A DNA stretch of 5,253 nucleotides from Candidatus Moranbacteria bacterium CG_4_9_14_3_um_filter_42_9 (GTDB lineage Bacteria > Patescibacteriota > Minisyncoccia > Moranbacterales > UBA2206), in assembly GCA_002790635.1 (NCBI GenBank), contig PFVN01000011.1:1-5253 (forward strand), in the 5' to 3' direction. The notes below the pieces were generated by a model that ran no database searches, was not told the DNA's origin, and was given only the letters and a program-made list of their open reading frames with translations. The position numbers and the translations under genes were made by a program. How positions within the stretch are numbered: the stretch's first letter is position 1; each line of letters starts with the position of its first letter. This document shows positions 1 to 4,798 of the stretch, piece after piece.

Positions 1-228
1 AACAATCAAAAAAATTCCGATTATCGCAACCAGACCGAAGGCGATTGCCTTTTTTTGGTCTTTGCCAAATATAGCCTCCTTTTCTTCCCAGGCATCCACG
101 ACTGAAAATTTTCCCTTGCTCATATCATCAGAAGCCGCTTTGGCGTCATATTCGCTTTTGTCGTGTTCGGATAAGTCCTTGTCTTTGTCCTTTTTATATA
201 ATTTATTTTTTATATCTGCCAACGACAT
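1..228 (-). CDS. Unknown single-pass membrane protein, N-terminal part only (runs off the window)
   Basis: An open frame starts at ATG 228-226 and reads 76 codons without a stop to the window edge, so the C-terminus is missing. It begins MSLADIKNKLYKKDKDKD. Residues 1-58 are highly charged and hydrophilic, rich in Lys, Asp and Glu, with no signal peptide. A hydrophobic stretch starts at about residue 61 (AIAFGLVAIIGIFLIV) and looks like a membrane helix. The layout suggests a cytoplasmic N-terminal tail, one anchor and a body outside the window, presumably extracytoplasmic. I do not recognise the family and assign no function. It lies 72 bases after recO, behind a good promoter at 264-292. 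No Shine-Dalgarno is visible; the bases before ATG are A-rich. A frame on the opposite strand at 62-259 is taken as its shadow, because this one has a promoter, a sensible start and a coherent charged-tail-plus-helix design. Confidence 0.72.
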   Translation of the reverse strand, partial: MSLADIKNKLYKKDKDKDLSEHDKSEYDAKAASDDMSKGKFSVVDAWEEKEAIFGKDQKKAIAFGLVAIIGIFLIV

Positions 229-263
229 TTTTTTGTTTTTATCTATCTGCTTATTTTGACTCT

Positions 264-292
264 ATTTTACCAAAGATAAGGCTTTTGATCAA
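264..292 (-). promoter_or_regulatory. Sigma70-like promoter for the left-edge membrane protein gene
   Basis: On the minus strand, TTGATC (292-287) and TAAAAT (269-264) are separated by exactly 17 bases. A TGG directly before the -10 box gives an extended -10 (TGn). It sits between the recO stop and the ATG at 228, so transcription would start near 257 and leave a leader of about 30 bases. The -35 box matches consensus at 4 of 6 positions and the -10 at 5 of 6. Expression is untested. Confidence 0.5.
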
Positions 293-300
293 CTTAGCGG

Positions 301-1023
301 CTATTTAACGATCCACTCCAAAAATTCTTTCATAACCATCTTAAGATTATTGATGTTTTTTCTATTCGCACTCAATTTTACCAGATTTTCGATTTTATTT
401 TTTAAAAATATTCTGATAAATTTTATCGATTCATTTTCAATAACAATTTTTCCACCTTCTTCTTTGGCGCAACTGCCACATAAAATTCCGCTTCGGGCAG
501 CGCTGAAATAGTTTTTTTCCAGTTTCAATTTTTTCCCGCACAGCACGCACTTTTCCACCTCAAAACAATATCCTGCCTCCGCTAAAAGCTTGAAAAGAAA
601 ACCCAACATCAAAATGTCTTTTTTACATTTATCCGCTGTTTTGACACTTATTTTTTCAGCACTTTGCAGATACTCCAAGAGTAAGTAAAAAACCTCTCTA
701 TCCTCCTCCTGCTCGGATATAATTTTTTCTAAAATACCAAAAGAATAGAAAATGTTACTGAGCGAATCCAAATCAGCCTTCAGACCGACAAGATTATCAG
801 TTACGATGGAACCGGTGATTTTACCCATACCCTTCCCTTTGGCCACAAAAATTTCCGCGCAGGTCAGTGGCTCAAGATGTCCCGCCAGTTTAGCGTTGGG
901 ACGGCGCACGCCCTTACCCAAAACTCTTATTTTACCCGCTTCCAGAGTAAAGATTGTGTAAATCCGATCCGCTTCGCCAACGTCTTTTTTATTTAATATT
1001 ATCCCGCTGTATTTGAAATCCAT
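301..1023 (-). CDS. recO: DNA repair protein RecO
   Basis: This is a 240-residue protein, the usual RecO length. RecO acts in the RecF/RecFOR recombination pathway: with RecR it helps load RecA onto SSB-coated single-stranded DNA, and it can anneal complementary strands. The N-terminus (MDFKYSGIILNKKDVGEADR) and the following GKIRVLGKGVRRPNAKLAGH stretch fit the OB-fold DNA-binding domain (about residues 1-80). A helical region covers about 85-155. Four cysteines then form a zinc-binding unit: C159 and C162 in CVLCGKK, and C182 and C185 in GILCGSC. All four ligands are present, whereas some RecO proteins have lost them. The Lys-rich C-terminal helices end in EFLEWIVK and TAG. The start is ATG 1023-1021, chosen because it gives the family N-terminus. 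No Shine-Dalgarno precedes it. The gene follows a strong terminator at 1083-1116 and so probably has its own promoter. The neighbouring ileS has no functional link that I can see. Confidence 0.93.
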   Translation of the reverse strand: MDFKYSGIILNKKDVGEADRIYTIFTLEAGKIRVLGKGVRRPNAKLAGHLEPLTCAEIFVAKGKGMGKITGSIVTDNLVGLKADLDSLSNIFYSFGILEKIISEQEEDREVFYLLLEYLQSAEKISVKTADKCKKDILMLGFLFKLLAEAGYCFEVEKCVLCGKKLKLEKNYFSAARSGILCGSCAKEEGGKIVIENESIKFIRIFLKNKIENLVKLSANRKNINNLKMVMKEFLEWIVK

Positions 1024-1031
1024 AAATCAAG

Positions 1032-1058
1032 TTTATATTATTTTCGATAAAAAGTCAG
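1032..1058 (-). promoter_or_regulatory. Possible recO promoter, implying a nearly leaderless mRNA
   Basis: CTGACT (1058-1053) and TATAAA (1037-1032) are separated by 15 bases, shorter than the ideal 17. The -10 matches 5 of 6 consensus positions and the -35 only 4 of 6. A promoter is expected here because a strong terminator ends just upstream. If used, transcription would begin within a few bases of the recO ATG at 1023, giving almost no leader. This would fit the missing Shine-Dalgarno. The stretch is AT-rich, so chance matches are likely. Confidence 0.27.
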
Positions 1059-1082
1059 CCCGTAATTAATTATCATCAGAAT

Positions 1083-1116
1083 AAAAAAAGGCCTCGGAGT
1101 GAATCATTCCGAGGCC
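1083..1116 (-). terminator. Strong intrinsic terminator after the small cysteine-rich gene
   Basis: Read on the minus strand, GGCCTCGGA (1116-1108) pairs perfectly with TCCGAGGCC (1098-1090), a nine-base-pair GC-rich stem. Two inner pairs including a G-U may extend it and leave a five-base loop. Seven T residues follow directly (1089-1083). The stop of the 89-residue gene is 34 bases upstream, so this should end the ileS transcript. On the plus strand no T run directly follows the stem, so it is one-directional. Confidence 0.9.
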
Positions 1117-1150
1117 CGTCGCAAGATCTTTTTTGTGGACAATTCCATCC

Positions 1151-1420
1151 CTACTCCTTGGTCTGGACCGGCTGTAAATTCCAGTAGGGAATTGAAGTGG
1201 AAATAACCTTGCCCTCAGGCGTCTCATCAACTCCATAAACATTGACGCAGTGAGGACAAGCTGTCGTCCAGCCTCTGCCTTTCAGATTAACAAAGACGAG
1301 GTCACGCTTTTTTACTCCGATGCAGCACACAGAGCAGTCCTCAAAATCCTCGGAGGTATTGCTTTTAAACCATGCCAACGCCAGAGCCAGCGCAACCACG
1401 ATGAACACAAATAACCACAT
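1151..1420 (-). CDS. Small membrane-anchored protein with two CxxC pairs (putative zinc ribbon), unknown function
   Basis: This 89-residue protein is not one I recognise. Residues 2-18 (WLFVFIVVALALALAWF) form a single hydrophobic segment, an uncleaved anchor or signal-anchor. C29, C32 and C33 (CSVCC) and C55 and C58 (CPHC) follow. Two CxxC pairs 22 residues apart suggest a zinc ribbon or rubredoxin-like knuckle, though redox cysteines are possible if the domain faces outward. The tail is ordinary and polar. The start is ATG 1420-1418, because a perfect AGGAGG lies eight bases upstream; an in-frame TTG at 1462 would add 14 residues with no such support. It lies 67 bases after ileS with no clear terminator between, so it is probably read with ileS and ends at the strong terminator. 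G+C is about 48% by hand count over 1201-1420, above sampled parts of ileS and recO (22-43%). That and the ideal ribosome site hint at a separate origin. Confidence 0.75.
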   Translation of the reverse strand: MWLFVFIVVALALALAWFKSNTSEDFEDCSVCCIGVKKRDLVFVNLKGRGWTTACPHCVNVYGVDETPEGKVISTSIPYWNLQPVQTKE

Positions 1421-1428
1421 CTTCGCGC

Positions 1429-1434
1429 CCTCCT
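1429..1434 (-). promoter_or_regulatory. Perfect Shine-Dalgarno AGGAGG of the 89-residue gene
   Basis: AGGAGG (1434-1429 on the minus strand) lies eight bases before ATG 1420. It decides the start of this gene against the upstream TTG. It is the only clear Shine-Dalgarno in the window; recO, ileS and the left-edge gene show none. Confidence 0.88.
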
Positions 1435-1487
1435 TTCGATTAAACGGGTTCGTGCGCCACAAAAAATTTGCTTGCCTTTATGTTAAA

Positions 1488-4400
1488 TTACTTGACAGAT
1501 ACTATCTGTCTCGATATATAAATTTTAACACTTTTCCCATCTATAGAAAACTCTTTTTCAATATCAGATTTTTCAGGATTTCCCTCATTCAATTCGTTGG
1601 CCAATACCTCTTTTTTAATTATACCACCAAATTTGGCAAACACCTCGGACAGACCAATATACCATACATTAATCCGATTGTCAACCTCGTATCCTGCCTC
1701 CTTTCGCATCTCCTGAATAAAGCGGATTATCTCGCGGGCTTGGCCTTCAAGTTTCAATTCTTCGGTAATTTCGGTATCCAAGATCATTTCGTCTCTTTCT
1801 TTTCTGTCCAGCCCCAGCTCTTTCACGTTTATCTCTTCTTTTATAATTTCTTCCAGCTCTTTTGAAAATTGAAAATTGAAAATTGAAAATTTATTGAGCG
1901 GTTGTCGGACTTTTATGCCGGCTTTGGCCCGAAGCTGCAAAGCTTCAGTTATTATTATGCGGGCTTGCTCCATTTCCTGATTTAACTTTTCGTCGATCAT
2001 TTTTTCATTCGCCACAGGAAAATCAGCCAGATGCACCGACTCTTCCCCGGTCAGATTTTTGTATATTTCTTCCGCGATAAATGGCGTAAACGGCGCCATT
2101 AATTTGGAAAGTTCCACCAAAACATAATGGAGCGTCTGGTAAGCTTCTTTTTTGTCTGCGTCATCTTCAGATTTCCAAAATCTTTTACGAGAGCGCCGGA
2201 TATACCAGTTAGAAAGATTGTCGATGAACTTCTCTGTTTCTTTTGCAGAAGAATATATGTCATAATTTTCTAAACCGCTACCGACTTTTGCTATAAGCAT
2301 ACTCAATTCAGATAAAATCCATTTGTCCAATAAGTTTTGAACTTTAAGCTTTGAGCTTTTAATTTTGAACTTGTCTATATTCGCGTACATCACAAAAAAT
2401 GAATAAGAATTCCAAAGCATCCGGAAAACCCGGTTCATGATATCCTGCATTCCCTTGATATCAAATCTCTTTGGAATTCCGGGCTGATTGATGGTAAAAA
2501 GCATCCAGCGGAGCATATCTGCTCCGAATTTATCCATCACCTCCATCGGCTCAACAACATTTCCTCGCGATTTACTCATTTTTTTACCATCCTTGTCCAG
2601 AATATGCGCGAGGCATATCACATTTTTGAAAGCATAACCAGTCGGGACTTTTTTATCTTTATGGAGAAGAGTGGCAATGGCGTGCAAGGTATAAAACCAA
2701 CCGCGCGTCTGATCGATAGCTTCGGAAATGTAATCAGCCGGAAAAAATTTACCATTTTCTATCTTTTTCCTATCTTCTTCCGTTGCCGCGTTCGGATAGA
2801 AAAATTGCGCCAGCGGCATCGAACCGGAATCAAACCAGACATCCAGAACTTCCGGCACGCGCTTCATTTCCTCGCCGCAAGAGCACTTGAATTTAATGTC
2901 ATCTATGTATGGCTTGTGTGCATCTTCTAGTTTTTGGCCTGATAGTTCTTCTAATTCTTTTATTGATTCAATTACTTTCGACTCACCACACTTTACGCAT
3001 TCCCAAATGGGCAGCGGCGTGCCCCAATATCGTTCCCGGGAAATCGCCCAATCCTTAACTCCTTTCAGCCATTCGCCGAATCGGCCTTCCTTTATGTTTT
3101 CCGGAATCCAGTTGATGTTTTCATTGTTTTTGACGAGATCTTCGGCCAGTTCGCTCATCCGGATGAACCAAGAAGGTTTGGCATAATAGATCAGTGGCGT
3201 ATCGCAGCGCCAGCAGAAAGGGTAATCGTGTTCATAGAGTTCGTCTTTGAAAAACAACTCGCGCTTTTTCAAATCTTCGATTATCAGCTCGTCCACGGCG
3301 TATTTTCCCTTGGAATCCTTTTTCTTAACCAGCATTCCTTTCCCGGGCACATCGGCATTTATTTTTCCCTCTTGATCTACCGTAAGAAGCGTAGGCAAAT
3401 TATTTTCTCTTCCAACTTGCGCATCATCTTCTCCGAAAGCAGGGGCGATATGGACAATCCCCGTCCCGTCTTCCGTGGAAACAAAATCGCCCGCTATTAT
3501 ATAGTGTGCTTTTCTTTCTTTTTCATCTTCTACTTTATATAGAAAATTATATTCTGAACCCACTAATTCCCTGCCTTCAAATTTTTTGTCTACTACATAG
3601 GCTCCGATTGCTATATTATCAAGTTTTTTTTCTGCAAGAATATAATAAGTGTCTTTTTTTATTACCGGAAAATCTGAGCCTTCTGCAACGGTTAAGTCCC
3701 CCGTAAAATGAATTTTTACATAAGCGACATTCTTATTAATCGCCAATGCCACATTTCCCGGCAAAGTCCAGGGGGTTGTCGTCCAAACTAAAAAGAAGGT
3801 ATTTTCGTCGATTCCCCTTTCTGGATTCGGCTTAGCCTTGAACTTCACGTACACCGAATTGTCTTTTATTTTCTGATATCCTTGCGCCACTTCATGCGAA
3901 GAAAGCGCCGTACCGCAACGATAGCAATACGGCACCACCTTATGGCCTTTATAAACCAAGCTCTCGCCTTTTTTATTCTTACTTTTAAAAATTTGCGCAA
4001 CCACCCACCAGACCGATTCGATGTATTTATTTTCGTAAGTTATGTAAGGATTTTTCATGTCCACCCAATAAGCCATTCTTCGCGTCATTTTTTCCCATGC
4101 GTCTTTATAGAGCCAAACCGATTCTTTGCATTTTTTATTAAAAACAATCACGCTTTCTCGCGGATTGCCCGGAACGATGTTTTCAATCTCCTGCTTACTG
4201 CGAAGTCCCAAAGATTTTTCCACCTGAATCTCTACCGGCAAACCATGCGTATCCCAGCCGGCTTTTCGTTCCACGCGATAGCCTTTCATGGTTTTATAGC
4301 GTGGAATGATGTCTTTGAACGCCCGCGCCAAAATATGGTGCAGTCCCGGCATGCCATTGGCGGTTGGCGGACCTTCATAAAAAATGAAAGGTTTATCTTC

Positions 4401-4508
4401 CGGATTTTTTTCCACCGACTTTTCGAAGATTTTATTCGCCTCCCAAAATTTCAGAATTTCTTCTTCCATTTTCGGAAAACTTTGTTTGGGATCGACTTTT
4501 TTGAACAT
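1488..4508 (-). CDS. ileS: Isoleucyl-tRNA synthetase, type 2, with GLHH in place of the HIGH signature
   Basis: This cytoplasmic class I synthetase charges tRNA-Ile with isoleucine using ATP. The chosen ATG (4508) gives 1006 residues, a normal length. Numbered from it: FKKVDP near the start; GPPTANGMPGLHH, with the ATP-binding signature GLHH at 55-58; GWDTHGLPVE at 84-93; the CP1 editing domain, with WTTTPWTLPGN at 242-252 and GTGIVHIAPAFGEDD at 348-362; cysteine pairs CYRC (195), CWRC (432), CVKC (504) and CSC (542), probable zinc sites; DVWFDSGS at 556-563; KMSKS at 643-647 (nucleotides 2568-2582); then the anticodon-binding domain. The GMPG..HH context marks the eukaryote-like type 2 clade. 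The frame stays open to TTG 4565, but that stretch forms leader hairpins and does not look like protein. No Shine-Dalgarno is visible. Two heptamer-repeat tracts lie in frame at residues 712-726 and 873-882. Transcription is governed by the T-box upstream. Identity is certain; the exact start is fairly sure. Confidence 0.97.
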   Translation of the reverse strand: MFKKVDPKQSFPKMEEEILKFWEANKIFEKSVEKNPEDKPFIFYEGPPTANGMPGLHHILARAFKDIIPRYKTMKGYRVERKAGWDTHGLPVEIQVEKSLGLRSKQEIENIVPGNPRESVIVFNKKCKESVWLYKDAWEKMTRRMAYWVDMKNPYITYENKYIESVWWVVAQIFKSKNKKGESLVYKGHKVVPYCYRCGTALSSHEVAQGYQKIKDNSVYVKFKAKPNPERGIDENTFFLVWTTTPWTLPGNVALAINKNVAYVKIHFTGDLTVAEGSDFPVIKKDTYYILAEKKLDNIAIGAYVVDKKFEGRELVGSEYNFLYKVEDEKERKAHYIIAGDFVSTEDGTGIVHIAPAFGEDDAQVGRENNLPTLLTVDQEGKINADVPGKGMLVKKKDSKGKYAVDELIIEDLKKRELFFKDELYEHDYPFCWRCDTPLIYYAKPSWFIRMSELAEDLVKNNENINWIPENIKEGRFGEWLKGVKDWAISRERYWGTPLPIWECVKCGESKVIESIKELEELSGQKLEDAHKPYIDDIKFKCSCGEEMKRVPEVLDVWFDSGSMPLAQFFYPNAATEEDRKKIENGKFFPADYISEAIDQTRGWFYTLHAIATLLHKDKKVPTGYAFKNVICLAHILDKDGKKMSKSRGNVVEPMEVMDKFGADMLRWMLFTINQPGIPKRFDIKGMQDIMNRVFRMLWNSYSFFVMYANIDKFKIKSSKLKVQNLLDKWILSELSMLIAKVGSGLENYDIYSSAKETEKFIDNLSNWYIRRSRKRFWKSEDDADKKEAYQTLHYVLVELSKLMAPFTPFIAEEIYKNLTGEESVHLADFPVANEKMIDEKLNQEMEQARIIITEALQLRAKAGIKVRQPLNKFSIFNFQFSKELEEIIKEEINVKELGLDRKERDEMILDTEITEELKLEGQAREIIRFIQEMRKEAGYEVDNRINVWYIGLSEVFAKFGGIIKKEVLANELNEGNPEKSDIEKEFSIDGKSVKIYISRQIVSVK
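1864..1891. repeat. Four perfect tandem copies of a heptamer inside ileS
   Basis: GAAAATT is repeated exactly four times on the plus strand (AATTTTC on the coding strand). It encodes roughly KFSIFNFQFS (residues 873-882 from ATG), just after the RQPL motif in the C-terminal part of IleRS. The period of seven is not a multiple of three, so successive copies are read in shifting frames, yet the overall frame is kept. The stretch falls in a region that is variable in this family. Confidence 0.9.
2333..2374. repeat. Six degenerate heptamer units inside ileS
   Basis: On the plus strand the units are AGTTTTG, AACTTTA, AGCTTTG, AGCTTTT, AATTTTG and AACTTGT. The first five fit A-R-Y-T-T-T-N and the last diverges. 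The 42 bases encode a Lys/Ser-rich linker (about residues 712-726, KFKIKSSKLKVQ) between YANID and LLDKWIL, a variable junction at the start of the anticodon-binding domain. The unit resembles AATTTTC, the coding-strand form of the repeat at 1864-1891, so the two tracts look like one repeat family in opposite orientations. Confidence 0.75.
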
Positions 4509-4526
4509 ATATAAATTATTGTATTT

Positions 4527-4544
4527 ATCCCGAATTATCGGGAT
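4527..4544 (-). other. Short perfect hairpin close to the ileS start
   Basis: ATCCCGA and TCGGGAT form a seven-base-pair stem around a four-base loop (TAAT on the RNA strand). It ends 18 bases before ATG 4508 and has no T run after it, so it is not a terminator. It may shape translation initiation, or it may be a dispersed palindromic repeat. Confidence 0.6.
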
Positions 4545-4545
4545 T

Positions 4546-4582
4546 GATTCTTTTGGCGAAATCAAAAATTTCGATAAGAATC
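4546..4582 (-). other. Second leader hairpin between the T-box terminator and ileS
   Basis: GATTCTT (4582-4576) pairs with AAGAATC (4552-4546), and the inner CGAAAT (4573-4568) pairs with ATTTCG (4562-4557). The loop has five bases and there is a small 2/4 internal loop. This gives thirteen base pairs directly after the terminator T tract. It covers the alternative TTG start at 4565, another reason to place the ileS start downstream. Its function is unknown; it might protect the 5' end of a processed mRNA. Confidence 0.6.
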
Positions 4583-4615
4583 AAAAATAAAAAATCCTTA
4601 AAACTAGTTTAAGGA
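4583..4615 (-). terminator. T-box-controlled intrinsic terminator of the ileS leader
   Basis: On the minus strand TCCTTAAA (4615-4608) pairs with TTTAAGGA (4602-4595) in an eight-base-pair stem with loop CTAGT. TTTTTT (4594-4589) follows, then A and five more T. The 5' arm is the same sequence that closes the antiterminator (CCTTAA, 4614-4609), so the two structures exclude each other. Because no terminator follows the upstream glycosyltransferase gene, this may also end read-through from that gene. Confidence 0.9.
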
Positions 4616-4763
4616 CGACGTTTGCCGTGGTACCACCTTAATTTTCCTGTCAGTCACGACTGACGGGACTTATTACGGCTGTTACGGGCTTACCCGGCAA
4701 GTTCTACGGCCTTTCGGCTTTCTTCTTGTAGCTAGGAAGTGATGGCTTCCTCTAAGCTTTTAT
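4595..4763 (-). promoter_or_regulatory. T-box riboswitch sensing tRNA-Ile, with an ultrashort Stem I
   Basis: The hallmark T-box sequence is AAGGTGGTACCACGG (4639-4625). The antiterminator can be drawn fully: TTAAGG (4641-4636) with CCTTAA (4614-4609); a seven-base bulge TGGTACC (4635-4629), whose UGGU pairs with the ACCA end of tRNA-Ile; then ACGGC (4628-4624) with GTCGT (4619-4615) and loop AAAC. Upstream, Stem III is a hairpin at 4668-4645 (GTCAGT/ACTGAC core). A CGGG/CCCG hairpin at 4696-4685, enclosed by ACTT/AAGT, sits where the Stem IIA/B pseudoknot is expected. GCC-GAAA-GGC (4718-4709) may be part of Stem II. Stem I is only AGGAAG/CTTCCT (4751-4746 with 4739-4734), extended by GCT/AGC around a three-base bulge. 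Its six-base loop CCATCA carries AUC, an Ile codon, followed by A. The long Stem I of classical T-boxes, with its AG bulge and distal loop, is missing. Uncharged tRNA-Ile should favour antitermination and ileS expression. Confidence 0.9.
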
Positions 4764-4769
4764 ATATAA

Positions 4770-4798
4770 ATTATATTACCTTTTGAAATTTTTGTAAA
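4770..4798 (-). promoter_or_regulatory. Near-consensus promoter of the T-box/ileS transcript
   Basis: TTTACA (4798-4793, 5 of 6 consensus) and TATAAT (4775-4770, 6 of 6) are separated by exactly 17 bases on the minus strand. The -35 box lies in the last codons of the glycosyltransferase gene, and the -10 box begins right after its TAA. Transcription would start near 4763, a few bases before the T-box Stem I. The spacing therefore supports both calls. Confidence 0.72.

Noticed and set aside
62..259. 65-codon frame on the plus strand
   Set aside because: It is opposite the left-edge minus-strand gene, has no ribosome site, and its Ser/Leu/Phe-rich composition is what the antisense of a Lys/Asp/Glu-rich protein produces.
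1090..1116. Bidirectional terminator
   Set aside because: On the plus strand no T run directly follows the stem; the nearest T-rich stretch is more than ten bases away.
1421..1462. TTG at 1462 as the start of the small gene
   Set aside because: AGGAGG lies inside this extension at ideal distance from ATG 1420, which also puts the membrane segment at the N-terminus.
1320..1865. 181-codon frame on the plus strand
   Set aside because: It crosses the antisense of the small gene and the ileS C-terminus and shows no recognisable domain. It is a shadow of two well-supported genes.
1864..1891. CRISPR-like array
   Set aside because: Seven-base units without spacers inside a coding gene are a tandem microrepeat, not a CRISPR.
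4509..4565. TTG at 4565 as the ileS start, adding 19 residues
   Set aside because: No ribosome site. The stretch forms leader hairpins, and the family N-terminus begins at the MFKKVDP methionine (4508).
2604..4590. Several plus-strand frames of 66-210 codons opposite ileS
   Set aside because: They lie wholly or almost wholly antisense to a conserved synthetase (one runs on into its leader), with His/Phe/Arg-rich translations and no ribosome sites.
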